From assembly GCA_003152015.1 (NCBI GenBank), contig PLZF01000055.1, positions 1 through 64,000 of the forward strand: 64,000 nt of DNA, given 5' to 3'. This stretch comes from Acidimicrobiaceae bacterium (GTDB lineage: Bacteria > Actinomycetota > Acidimicrobiia > Acidimicrobiales > RAAP-2). How positions within the stretch are numbered: the stretch's first letter is position 1; each line of letters begins with the position of its first letter. Of the stretch, positions 29,828 through 38,886 are shown piece after piece. Made by a program: the position numbers and the translations under genes. Below the pieces are notes generated by a model. That model did no database searches. It worked only from the letters and a program-made list of their open reading frames with translations, and had not been told where the DNA came from.

Positions 29828-30733
29828 TCAGCCTTTGATCAGTTCGGCGAGGACGCCGACCGAAGCCTTGATCTCCTCGGTCGAACCGAAGGGCGCGCCG
29901 CAGAAGTCGGTGGCCCCGATATCAGCCAGGCGACGAACCTGTGAGGCCACCTCTGACTCGGTGCCAATGATGGCCACATCAGCGGGTCCGTCAGCACCTT
30001 CCCGGTCGAGCATCGCCCGGTAGGAGGGAAGGGTTCCGTAGAGGGCGAATACCTCTGCGGCTTTGGCCCGAGCCGCGGCCGCATCGGTGGTCACACAGAT
30101 CGGCAGGCCAACCGCCACCCGAGGCTCGGGACGACCCGCTTCAGCGGCGGCGGCCCGGATGGTGGGCACGGTGTGGGTTTCGATGGTGGTGGGTCCGGTC
30201 ATCCAGGTGATGGTGCCCGATGCCATCCGACCGGCGATGCCCAACATGGCGCTCCCAAGGGCCGCCACCAGCACCGGAGCCGGTGGGGCGGTGATCCCCA
30301 GGGGACCGAAGGTGGAGGCCCGGAGCGTCTCGCCGGTGAAGGACACCTGTTCACCCTCGATGATGGGAATCAGGATGGAGAGATACTCACGCATGTGGCG
30401 GCCCGGCTTCTCGAATGACTGCCCGAAGACGTGTTCGATGACCATTTTGTGAGACAGGCCGATTCCCAGTGTCAGGCGGCCCCCGGTGGCGGCTTGCACG
30501 GTGAGGGCCTGGGCCGCCAGCATCACCGGATTGCGGGGATAGGTGGGCACCACCGCCGTGCCCAGGCCGATGTCGGGGACCTCACGACCGATGAGGGCCA
30601 GCACCGTGAGCGCGTCATATCCGAAAATCTGCGACGTCCAGGCCGTCTCGATGCCGGCCGCGGCCAGCGAGGACACCTGTGCGACCACGTTGTCGATGGA
30701 CTGGTCAATATCGAACATCACACCGATGCGCAC
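29828..30733 (-). CDS. LLM class F420-dependent oxidoreductase
   Basis: VRIGVMFDIDQSIDNVVAQVSSLAAAGIETAWTSQIFGYDALTVLALIGREV...LGTAVVPTYPRNPVMLAAQALT. Confidence 0.88.
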   Translation of the reverse strand: MRIGVMFDIDQSIDNVVAQVSSLAAAGIETAWTSQIFGYDALTVLALIGREVPDIGLGTAVVPTYPRNPVMLAAQALTVQAATGGRLTLGIGLSHKMVIEHVFGQSFEKPGRHMREYLSILIPIIEGEQVSFTGETLRASTFGPLGITAPPAPVLVAALGSAMLGIAGRMASGTITWMTGPTTIETHTVPTIRAAAAEAGRPEPRVAVGLPICVTTDAAAARAKAAEVFALYGTLPSYRAMLDREGADGPADVAIIGTESEVASQVRRLADIGATDFCGAPFGSTEEIKASVGVLAELIKG

Positions 30734-30896
30734 GCTGGCTCTCCTTTGGGACCGGCTCACGGCGCGGCCCACCTCTTACGTGATCGCGGCGATCACGACG
30801 TCTGACCACAGTACCGGCCGGCCCCGTTTCTCCGCGTGCCGCGGCAATTGTCGTCGTCAACGTGCCCGTCACTCCCGGTTCGGGCAGAATGCTCCT

Positions 30897-31388
30897 ATGT
30901 CAGTAGCCATCGTCATGGGAAGTGCCTCCGACGCATCGATCATGGATGATGCCGTCCAAATTCTGCGATTCTTCGGGGTGGCGGTCGAAGTCCGGGTCAT
31001 CTCGGCGCATCGCACCCCCGACGACACCATCGAGTTCGCCCGAACCGCATCAGCCAACGGGATCAAGGTGATCATCGCTGCGGCCGGGGGCGCTGCCCAT
31101 CTGGCCGGCGTACTGGCCGCCGCCACCCCGCTGCCGGTGATCGGGGTGCCGATCGCCTTGGGCAACCTGGGCGGTCTCGACTCGCTCCTGGCCATGGTCC
31201 AAATGCCCAGGGGTGTTCCGGTAGCCGTCGTCGCCGTCAATGGGGCCCGCAATGCCGGGCTTCTGGCCGTGAGGATCATGGCCCTCTCCGACGAACGGCT
31301 GGCGGCCGAGCAGGACAGGTTCCGCAAGGAACTGGCCGAACAGGTTCGTGACCAAGATGCGGAAATCGTGGCCCGGTACAACGATTAG
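30897..31388 (+). CDS. purE: 5-(carboxyamino)imidazole ribonucleotide mutase
   Basis: VAIVMGSASDASIMDDAVQILRFFGVAVEVRVISAHRTPD; GGAAHLAGVLAAATPLPVIGVP. Confidence 0.95.
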   Translation: MSVAIVMGSASDASIMDDAVQILRFFGVAVEVRVISAHRTPDDTIEFARTASANGIKVIIAAAGGAAHLAGVLAAATPLPVIGVPIALGNLGGLDSLLAMVQMPRGVPVAVVAVNGARNAGLLAVRIMALSDERLAAEQDRFRKELAEQVRDQDAEIVARYND

Positions 31389-31425
31389 CTAAGAGCCGAA
31401 CCCGGGGCGGCCAGCCCATCAACCC

Positions 31426-32418
31426 TCACCCGGCGGTCCAGGGGGGAGCCAAGCCGCGGACGGCCTCGTCCAGTTCCATCCCGATCGGGATCACCGCCAT
31501 GATGGGGATGTCGATCCCATTGGCCACGTACCGGCCGATGTGGGCACGGCACTCGTCGTACGAGCCGTGGACGATCAACGAGTCGACCACTTCGTCGGGG
31601 ATGACGTCCAGCGCCCGCTTGCGGTCGCCGGCCTGCCATGCCCCCCACATCGGCTCGAGCACGGGACCCCGCCCCAACCACCGGTGGAACTCCGCATAGA
31701 CCCCCACATTGAGGTAGGCCGCGATCATCCGGCGACCCAGCTTGCGCACGGTATCGACATCTTCGGAGGGACACACGAAGATCCGGGCCGCCATGGGTAT
31801 GTCTGCGCCGACCTCGGGTTTGACCGTGGCCACATCCTCGGCGGACAGCCAGTTGACGATGACACCATCCGCCTCGCGCCCGGCCAGGTGCAACATGCCT
31901 GAACGCAGGGCGGCCAAAAAAATGGGGGGTGGGTGTTCGACCGGGCGGGCCAATCGAAAGCCGCGCACGGTGAAGGTGTCGTACTCCTGGTCCACCTTCT
32001 CCCCCGCCAACGCCGAGCGGAGGAACCTGATGGTGTCCCGCACCCGCTTGTAGGGCTCGACGAACTGAGCCGCGTTCCAACGCCCGACAATAACGTCGGA
32101 CGATGTCCCCAGACCGAAGGCGAACCTGCCGGGTGCGGCCTCGGCCATGGCGGCCACGGTCTGGGCCAACAACGCCGGTCCCCGGGTATATGCCGGGATG
32201 ATGGCCACCCCGAGCCGGAGTTCCGGTTCCCACGCCGCGGCCAGTGCAAGCGGGGTGAAACCGTCGGTTCCATCGGTCTCCGCCGACCACACGTCGGTGT
32301 AGCCGAGTTCGACCAATTCCCGGAACCACCTGCGATGTTCTACCAGCGTGACCCCATCGAAGGGGATGGTGATCCCATAGCGCGGTGAGGTGGGAGGGGC
32401 GGCCGAGGTTGCACTCAT
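31426..32418 (-). CDS. LLM class F420-dependent oxidoreductase
   Basis: YGITIPFDGVTLVEHRRWFRELVELGYTDVWSAETDGTDGFTPLALAA...RLGVAIIPAYTRGPALLAQ. Confidence 0.88.
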   Translation of the reverse strand: MSATSAAPPTSPRYGITIPFDGVTLVEHRRWFRELVELGYTDVWSAETDGTDGFTPLALAAAWEPELRLGVAIIPAYTRGPALLAQTVAAMAEAAPGRFAFGLGTSSDVIVGRWNAAQFVEPYKRVRDTIRFLRSALAGEKVDQEYDTFTVRGFRLARPVEHPPPIFLAALRSGMLHLAGREADGVIVNWLSAEDVATVKPEVGADIPMAARIFVCPSEDVDTVRKLGRRMIAAYLNVGVYAEFHRWLGRGPVLEPMWGAWQAGDRKRALDVIPDEVVDSLIVHGSYDECRAHIGRYVANGIDIPIMAVIPIGMELDEAVRGLAPPWTAG

Positions 32419-32453
32419 GACCCAGTAATACACCCTCTTGCCATGCTGTACCC

Positions 32454-32720
32454 ATGGGAACCGACAAACCAAACCGATGCCGGGCACACCAACCCGAACT
32501 GCCGCTGCCGATCGTGCCGCCTCCTGCCTCCAGCCAGCCGACACCCGACAGTCATCCACACGAATGGCGGCTCGATGAGCAGACCCGGCTCATCGGCCGC
32601 CGAGGGATAGCGGCCGCCAGGGCCCTGCTCGCCGCCCATGCCCCTACCGATCAGCAGCCGGTGGCAGTTCAGCACCCGGTCGAGCCTCCACGCCGCCGGA
32701 ATTCCGGACGCGCCGCCTGA
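32454..32720 (+). CDS. Hypothetical protein
   Basis: 88 aa ORF with WRLDEQTRLIGRRGIAAARALLAAH core. Confidence 0.55.
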   Translation: MGTDKPNRCRAHQPELPLPIVPPPASSQPTPDSHPHEWRLDEQTRLIGRRGIAAARALLAAHAPTDQQPVAVQHPVEPPRRRNSGRAA

Positions 32721-32746
32721 CCAAAGGGCACGCTACGGTCGAGTCC

Positions 32747-33580
32747 ATGCCAACTGTCGCTGAGCGTCTCGATCACCCAGCTGAAGCAAGACTTCTTCTC
32801 CTCAACTGCGCCGAGTTGGGCTTCTGTCACGCATCCAACGTGGGCGTGTTGGATGCGCTGGACCGGGGCATCGGCACCTCTGCCTCGCTGATGGTGCCAG
32901 CGCCCTGGGCCCGCGAAGCCGCCTCCAGCTACCGGGGCGAGGATGTCGGAGTCCGCCTCACCCTCAATGCCGAGCACGATCTCTTCCGGTGGGGACCCAT
33001 CACCCAGGCTCCATCCCTCCTCGATGGCGACGGCGGGTTTCCCCGGACCATCACCGACATGTGGGACCACGCCGACTTGGACGAAGTCCGGCGCGAGTGC
33101 CGGGCCCAGGTGGAACGGGCGGTTCTCTGGGGCTTCGACGTCAGCCATCTCGACACTCACCTCGACGCTCTGATCCTCCGACCCGAGTTCTTCGACGTGT
33201 ACCTTGAGATGGCCATTGACTTCGCACTGCCCCTGCGCCTACTGGGGGCGGACACCGAGCCAAACATCGGATTTCCATTCCGGCAACTGGCGGCAGACGA
33301 GGGAGTCCTTTTTGCCGACCGGTGTGCCTCGCTCTCGGTACTGCACCCCCGCCAGGCCCTCATCGACCTGCTGCCCGACCTGGAGCCCGGAGTCACCGAG
33401 GTCACCCTCCGGCCGGCCGTCGATACATCGGAGCTCCGAGCCGTCACCACCGACTGGGAGGACCGGGTCTCCGATCACATCCTGCTGGTGGACGATGGCG
33501 GTATGGCAGAGATCATCGCCCAGTCCGGAGTCACCCTCATCGGGTTCCGCCCGCTGCGCGACGCCATGCGGCGGGGTTGA
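32747..33580 (+). CDS. ChbG/HpnK (YdjC-like) family deacetylase
   Basis: LLLNCAELGFCHASNVGVLDALDRGIGTSASLMVPAPW; VSHLDTHLDAL. Confidence 0.78.
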   Translation: MPTVAERLDHPAEARLLLLNCAELGFCHASNVGVLDALDRGIGTSASLMVPAPWAREAASSYRGEDVGVRLTLNAEHDLFRWGPITQAPSLLDGDGGFPRTITDMWDHADLDEVRRECRAQVERAVLWGFDVSHLDTHLDALILRPEFFDVYLEMAIDFALPLRLLGADTEPNIGFPFRQLAADEGVLFADRCASLSVLHPRQALIDLLPDLEPGVTEVTLRPAVDTSELRAVTTDWEDRVSDHILLVDDGGMAEIIAQSGVTLIGFRPLRDAMRRG

Positions 33581-33697
33581 CCCACCTGGTCTCTTTCCGG
33601 CATGTGGCCGAACCAGCCTGTCCCGTCTCGACTCAGCCTGAACTGTCACCGTGCCGCCAAGTGAAAGTATCGTGGCAGGTCACCTAGGGGAGCTGCC

Positions 33698-34438
33698 GTG
33701 GTCGGAAAAGGCGAGTCGAAGAGCAGGACTCCATCGGAGACCTCCGGCGGAGTACTCGTGACGCCGCCCCCCGCTGCACCGTTTCAGCTCGAGGGCCTGG
33801 TGCTGCTGAGTGGCGAAGGCAGTGCCCTTCTTCAGGTTGATGGAATTACGCTGACCTTCGACGATGAAGGCGTCGGGGTGATCCACAGTCCCGAAGAGCA
33901 GCCGCGACTGTTGCCCTGGTCGTCCCTCGTCGCCCACGTCATCGAACCATGGAGCGAGGGCATCGCTCCTGAGTGGTGGGTGGATCCGGAGCTCAATCGC
34001 ACAGGTGAAGGTGTCGGGGACGATGGCGAAGTCATCGATCCCGATGCCACCGATCGATCGCGCCCCCACACCGGGGCCGGTGCCCTCATCAGTCTCCGGA
34101 CCATGTTCGCCACCTATCGGTTTTTGCTGCCGGGTGGGGACGCCGACCAGCTACGTCCCAAGTTGGCGGCGTTTGCCTTCAACCACCAGGGTCCGGCCGG
34201 GTCATCGTCGACGACTACCGTGTTTGCTCACCCATCGGGGGGCATCGGTGGTCGAGGTGCAGGTGGCGGAGCCACCGGTCTCACCTGGGTGAAGGCCCGA
34301 CCGGTACTGACCGTGCTGCTCATCCTCGTGCTGTTGACAGTGGCCATCCTCATTGTGCTCCAGAGCGCGGGTTCCATCCACATTCCATTGCTCGGCGGAG
34401 CCAACTCGGGAACGGTGGGAGAGCTCAGAACTCGGTGA
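33698..34438 (+). CDS. Hypothetical protein with one C-terminal TM segment
   Basis: 246 aa ORF from GTG; VLTVLLILVLLTVAILIVLQSAG TM. Confidence 0.65.
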   Translation: MVGKGESKSRTPSETSGGVLVTPPPAAPFQLEGLVLLSGEGSALLQVDGITLTFDDEGVGVIHSPEEQPRLLPWSSLVAHVIEPWSEGIAPEWWVDPELNRTGEGVGDDGEVIDPDATDRSRPHTGAGALISLRTMFATYRFLLPGGDADQLRPKLAAFAFNHQGPAGSSSTTTVFAHPSGGIGGRGAGGGATGLTWVKARPVLTVLLILVLLTVAILIVLQSAGSIHIPLLGGANSGTVGELRTR

Positions 34439-34811
34439 TGTCGGCGATCCGGCGGCGTAGCTCCTGATACTCGGGGGTATTGGTGGCCGGAAGCAGCCGC
34501 ATCATGATGCCCATCGCACCGCTGACCTTCATCCGACCCTGCATGAAGGCGACGTTGGGATCCAGGTCGCCCTTGGCGATGGCCATGGCGTCCGACCGTG
34601 CTGTCGTCAGGGTGACGTCAGCGTCGTCGACATCGCCTACCCCACTCTGGGACAGGAGCCCGTCCTCGAGTACCCAGTAGTAGCGCACCTCACCGTCGGC
34701 CCCTCCGGTGACAATGAACTGCATGCGGGCCGAGAGGCCGGGGCGCTCGGGTTGGGTGGCCGCCAGTGCCCGGGTCTCTTCGAACCACTCGTCAGTCAGC
34801 CACGTGCTCAC
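34425..34811 (-). CDS. SCP2 sterol-binding domain protein
   Basis: MQFIVTGGADGEVRYYWVLEDG...AIAKGDLDPNVAFMQGRMKVSGAMGIMMRLLP. Confidence 0.85.
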   Translation of the reverse strand: MSTWLTDEWFEETRALAATQPERPGLSARMQFIVTGGADGEVRYYWVLEDGLLSQSGVGDVDDADVTLTTARSDAMAIAKGDLDPNVAFMQGRMKVSGAMGIMMRLLPATNTPEYQELRRRIADITEF

Positions 34812-34825
34812 AGAACCCCGATGCT

Positions 34826-34870
34826 ACCGGGGACATGCCCGCTTCACCGGGGACATGCCCGCTTCACCGG
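34826..34870. repeat. 20-bp tandem duplication (about 2.25 copies)
   Basis: accggggacatgcccgcttc repeated twice plus accgg, in the region between the SCP2 gene start and the PIG-L gene stop. Confidence 0.9.
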
Positions 34871-34883
34871 ACCTCCGGCTTCC

Positions 34884-35810
34884 TCAAGACCTGGGGATCC
34901 CGGCGAACAGATCCCTCTCGATCGAGTCGGGGTCCACCATGGAGCGCGGATCCACCGGGGTGATCACAACGCCGTCACCGGAGTCGGATGCCAGCAGGGC
35001 CAACTGATAGTCATCGTGGGGATGGATCCCATCCATGACCTCAGGAGGGAGCCCGAACCAGAACCGTGAGGTCGGATCCACCTGGGTGGCGTGGGCCAAC
35101 AGCGCCTCACGTCGGACGTGGCCAAAGGCCGAGACGTCCACCGATGTGGTGATAGGCGCTTCGGTCATGCCTTCCCACCGCTTCTTCCAACTGTCGTCAA
35201 ATGGGGATTCGAGCCCGAGTTCCTCGAACTTGAGGTGGAGCTCCCGGAAACGAGCCACCGAAAACGTCGTGTAGTAGAGCTTCGTCGGCTGCCATGGCTC
35301 GCCGGCGTCAGGGAATTGGCGGGGATCTCCGGCCGCCCGGAAGGCGACGATTCCGATCTCATGGACCCGGAGATGGTCGGGGTGCGGGTAGCCGGACTGT
35401 TCGTCCCCGTAGATGACCATGACCTGGGGCCGGCTGAGCCGGATGATGGCCACCAGTCGTTCCACCGCCTCGTCGAGCGGCGCCCGGGCGAAACATGCGG
35501 GGTTGGCGTTGGCCTCGGAGTCGGCCATACCCGAGTCGCGATAGCCGAGCATCTCCACGTCGTCATAGCCAATGATGGTGGCAGCCAGGGCCAACTCCTC
35601 CCGGCGAACCTCGGTCAGCCGGGACCGGACGTCGGGGGTGTCGAGCACCGGGTTGAGGATTTCCCCCTCTTCCCCCCCTGTGCAACACACCAATACCGTG
35701 TGGACGCCGTCCTGGTGGTACCGGGCCACCGTCCCGGCACCCTTGGACGCCTCATCGTCGGGGTGGGCATGGACTGCCAGCAGGCAAAGCGGTTCGGACA
35801 CGGTGATCAC
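34884..35810 (-). CDS. PIG-L family deacetylase (Mca-like)
   Basis: LAVHAHPDDEASKGAGTVARY, GEEGEILNP, YGDEQSGYPHPDHLRVHE. Confidence 0.9.
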   Translation of the reverse strand: MITVSEPLCLLAVHAHPDDEASKGAGTVARYHQDGVHTVLVCCTGGEEGEILNPVLDTPDVRSRLTEVRREELALAATIIGYDDVEMLGYRDSGMADSEANANPACFARAPLDEAVERLVAIIRLSRPQVMVIYGDEQSGYPHPDHLRVHEIGIVAFRAAGDPRQFPDAGEPWQPTKLYYTTFSVARFRELHLKFEELGLESPFDDSWKKRWEGMTEAPITTSVDVSAFGHVRREALLAHATQVDPTSRFWFGLPPEVMDGIHPHDDYQLALLASDSGDGVVITPVDPRSMVDPDSIERDLFAGIPRS

Positions 35811-35869
35811 GCTACCGGCCGGTGAGCACCTAAGCTCCCCTGACGAAGAACGAGGGAGGATCGACCACC

Positions 35870-36661
35870 ATGGGTGTCATGAAGCGCCTGTCTGGAATTG
35901 TGCAGGCAAAGACGAACAAGCTGCTCGACAAGGCAGAGGATCCGAGGGAATCCCTCGACCTCTCCTACCAGAAGCAGTTGGAGAGCCTCCAGAAGGTCCG
36001 CCGCAGCGTGGCCGATGTCACCACGGCCAAGAAACGTATCGAGCTACAGGCCAATCAGCTCCAGCAGCAGGCCGACAAGCTGCAACAGCAGGCCAAGGCA
36101 GCGCTCGGCCAGGGAAACGAGGACCTGGCCCGGGAGGCGTTGGCCCGCCGGGCCGCGCTCGCCGAGCAGCTCACCGACCTGCAGACCCAACACGAGCAGG
36201 TGGCCGGCCAAGAAGTGAAACTGGTGGACACCGCCCAGAGACTGCAGACCCAGGTCGACTCCTTCCGCACCAAGAAGGAGACCATGAAGGCCACCTACAC
36301 CGCGGCCGAGGCCCAGACGAAGATCGGTGAAGCCGTTTCGGGCATCTCCGAGTCGATGAGCGACGCCGGCATGTCGATGCAACGGGCCCAGGACAAAATC
36401 GACGGCATGCAGGCCCGGGCCGGGGCCATGGACGAATTGTTGGCATCGGGGGCCCTCACCAACCTGAGTCAGCCGGTCGACGATATTCAGGCTCAGTTGG
36501 ACAAGGTGTCCACCACCGATGCTGTCGACACCGAACTTGCCGCCCTGAAAGCAGAAATCGGCGCCAGTGCCCCCGCTGGCGAGCTCCCCTCCGCTGCCGC
36601 TGCCACTCCCGCCCCCGCTGCCGCCTCCGCCCCGGCGTCTCCCGAACAGCCGGCCTCATGA
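35870..36661 (+). CDS. pspA: PspA/IM30 family protein
   Basis: Coiled coil; MGVMKRLSGIVQAKTNKLLDKAEDPRESLDLSYQKQLESLQKVRRSVADVTTAKKRIE. Confidence 0.9.
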   Translation: MGVMKRLSGIVQAKTNKLLDKAEDPRESLDLSYQKQLESLQKVRRSVADVTTAKKRIELQANQLQQQADKLQQQAKAALGQGNEDLAREALARRAALAEQLTDLQTQHEQVAGQEVKLVDTAQRLQTQVDSFRTKKETMKATYTAAEAQTKIGEAVSGISESMSDAGMSMQRAQDKIDGMQARAGAMDELLASGALTNLSQPVDDIQAQLDKVSTTDAVDTELAALKAEIGASAPAGELPSAAAATPAPAAASAPASPEQPAS

Positions 36662-36939
36662 TCGTCCGGATTCTCGGAGAGGCCCAGTACGACGTTCCCG
36701 AGGAGCATCGGGCGGCTCTCGACGGTCTGGACACCACCCTGGTGCACGCGGTCGAGGCCGATGACGAAGCTGCCTTCACTTCGGCCCTGTTGGCCTTGAC
36801 CGCCGAGGTGCGACGGGTGGGCGAGACGCTGGCAGACGACGCCTTCACGCCCTCCGAGTTGGTGGTCCCGTTCGCCGATGCCACCCTGGCGGAAACCAAG
36901 CGGCTTCTGGCCGACTCGGCTCCTTCCGACGAAGGGTGA
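36658..36939 (+). CDS. pspAA: PspA-associated protein PspAA
   Basis: 93 aa; MIVRILGEAQYDVPEEHRAALDGLDTTLVHAVEADDEAAFTSALLALTAEVRRVGE, ATG overlaps pspA stop. Confidence 0.85.
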   Translation: MIVRILGEAQYDVPEEHRAALDGLDTTLVHAVEADDEAAFTSALLALTAEVRRVGETLADDAFTPSELVVPFADATLAETKRLLADSAPSDEG

Positions 36940-36949
36940 CAGCCAACTC

Positions 36950-37888
36950 ATGAGTACCGCCAGCAACATTCCCTCCGACCGGGGTCTCAACCTCCGGATG
37001 TTCACCACCGGCCTGATGCTGGTCATCCTCTACGGAGCGGTGGTCGGCCTCCTGATCGCCTTCGGTATCTCCTACGTGGCGGTGCTGGTGATCGCCGGCA
37101 TCATTCTCTTCTGCCAGTACTGGTTCTCGGACAAGATCGCCTTGTTCGGAATGGGTGGCCGGGTGGTCACCGCCGAACAGGCACCCCAGCTCCACGGGGT
37201 CATCGACCGACTGTGCGCGCTGGCCGACATGAAGAAGCCGCGGGTGGCCATCGCCGATTCCGACGTCCCCAACGCCTTCGCCACCGGTCGGAGCCCGAAC
37301 AGCGCAGTGGTGTGTGCCACCACCGGATTGATGCGCCGCCTCGACGAGGCCGAACTCGAGGCGGTACTGGCCCACGAGCTCTCCCATGTGGCCCACCGCG
37401 ACGTGGCAGTGATGACCATCGCCAGTTTTCTCGGAGTGGTGGCCGGGTTGATCACCCGCATCATGTTCTGGACCGGGATGATGGGCGGTTTCGGGGGCAG
37501 CAACAACAGCAACAACAGCAACTCGAACGACAACGCCGCCCTGGTGGAGATGGCCGTATTGGTGGTTTCCGTGGTGGTCTACGCCATCAGCTTCCTGCTC
37601 ACCCGGGCGCTCTCCCGCTACCGCGAGTTGGCCGCCGATCGCTCGGGGGCGCTCTTGACCGGGCAACCCTCGGCCCTGGCCTCGGCCCTGGTGAAGGTGA
37701 CAGGCGAGATGTCCCGCATCCCGACCCGAGACCTACGGGCGGCGGAGAGCTTCAACGCCTTCTACTTCACCCCCGCTATTGCCACCAAGGGGGTCAGCCT
37801 CTCCACGATATTCTCTACCCACCCGACGCTGGAGAAGCGCCTCGACCAACTGGCCAAGATCGAGGCCGAGTTGGGCCGTCCGGTCTGA
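36950..37888 (+). CDS. htpX: M48 family zinc metalloprotease HtpX
   Basis: LEAVLAHELSHVAHRDVAVMT (HExxH), N-terminal TM helices, SRYRELAADRSGALLTG. Confidence 0.93.
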   Translation: MSTASNIPSDRGLNLRMFTTGLMLVILYGAVVGLLIAFGISYVAVLVIAGIILFCQYWFSDKIALFGMGGRVVTAEQAPQLHGVIDRLCALADMKKPRVAIADSDVPNAFATGRSPNSAVVCATTGLMRRLDEAELEAVLAHELSHVAHRDVAVMTIASFLGVVAGLITRIMFWTGMMGGFGGSNNSNNSNSNDNAALVEMAVLVVSVVVYAISFLLTRALSRYRELAADRSGALLTGQPSALASALVKVTGEMSRIPTRDLRAAESFNAFYFTPAIATKGVSLSTIFSTHPTLEKRLDQLAKIEAELGRPV

Positions 37889-38502
37889 TGGGACTGCTCA
37901 ACACCCTGCTGGGCCGGACCAAACCGGTGCAGGCCAACCTCGACTCGCTGTTCGGACTGCCGTCGGCCGCCATCACCCTCCAGAGCGCGGCGGGGATGAC
38001 CACCTCCGGGCGGGCGGGCGTCTGTTACAAACCCCCCACCGGGCAAGGCTTCGAGGACATGCAGGCTGAGGTGATGAAGCTGCTCACCATGGACGGTGAG
38101 GGCAAGCTGCGGACGGCCGAGGACCGCTACGGCTACCACTGGGTGGTAGTGGAGAACCCCGATATCGAATCGCTGGTCACCCAGGTCCATCTGGTCAACT
38201 CGTCACTTTCCGACGCCGGATGGGGACCCCAACTTCTCTGCTCGGTCTTCGGTGTGGCCACCCTCCCCGACTCCGCCGCCTCGACCGCCGACTCGCCTCC
38301 CGGGCCCACCACGGTGCTCACCTCGACGGGGTTTCTGGTCTACCTGTTCAAACGGGGCACGTTCTATCCGTTCGTCCCCGACGGCCCCGAACACCGCAAC
38401 ACCGAACAAGAGCTGAAGCTGAAGAGCCTGGTGGCCGGCGATCTGGCCATCGAAGCAGACCTCGATCGCTGGTTCCCCTTGTGGGAACTGCCGGTCGGCT
38501 GA
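37888..38502 (+). CDS. pspAB: PspA-associated protein PspAB
   Basis: MGLLNTLLGRTKPVQANLDSLFGLPSAAITLQSA...DRYGYHWVVVENPDIESLVTQVHLVNSSL; follows htpX with overlap. Confidence 0.85.
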   Translation: MGLLNTLLGRTKPVQANLDSLFGLPSAAITLQSAAGMTTSGRAGVCYKPPTGQGFEDMQAEVMKLLTMDGEGKLRTAEDRYGYHWVVVENPDIESLVTQVHLVNSSLSDAGWGPQLLCSVFGVATLPDSAASTADSPPGPTTVLTSTGFLVYLFKRGTFYPFVPDGPEHRNTEQELKLKSLVAGDLAIEADLDRWFPLWELPVG

Positions 38503-38555
38503 GTCTCGTCGCTCGGGGCACTCTGGTCGCTCGGGGGAACCGGTAGCCTCGAGTC

Positions 38556-38858
38556 CTACTTCACGCCGGCGGAGACCCCGTCGATGCGGGTGGCCAGGTC
38601 GATGTCTTTTTGGGTGATGCCACCCGAGTCGTGGGTCACCAGTGACAGCTTCACCTGGTTGTAACGAATATCGATGTCGGGATGATGGTCCGCGGCTTGC
38701 GCCAGAGCTCCCACTTCGTTGACGAAGGCCAGTGACCCGACGAAACCGGCACAGGTCACCGTCTTGACCAGAGCTCCGTCGACCAGCTTCCAATCAGGGG
38801 CACTGGGACCGCTCATCGCCGCACCAAGGTCTGTCTCGCCCAGTACGGGATCACTCAT
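38556..38858 (-). CDS. 4a-hydroxytetrahydrobiopterin dehydratase
   Basis: FVGSLAFVNEVGALAQAADHHPDIDIRYNQVKLSLVTHDSGGITQKDIDLA. Confidence 0.92.
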   Translation of the reverse strand: MSDPVLGETDLGAAMSGPSAPDWKLVDGALVKTVTCAGFVGSLAFVNEVGALAQAADHHPDIDIRYNQVKLSLVTHDSGGITQKDIDLATRIDGVSAGVK

Positions 38859-38886
38859 GGCCGGGCCTCCGTTCGCTCACCCCACC

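Noticed and set aside
31385-32467. 360-aa minus-strand ORF rich in G/R
   Set aside because: Out-of-frame shadow of the LLM oxidoreductase 31426..32418
34826-34870. Repeat units match the vertebrate p53 half-site consensus (RRRCATGYYY)
   Set aside because: Coincidental; no such regulator exists in bacteria. Kept only as a tandem repeat
37498-37530. aacaacagc low-complexity repeat in htpX
   Set aside because: Encodes a short Asn/Ser linker (SNNSNNSNSN) in a loop between TM segments; common in HtpX proteins
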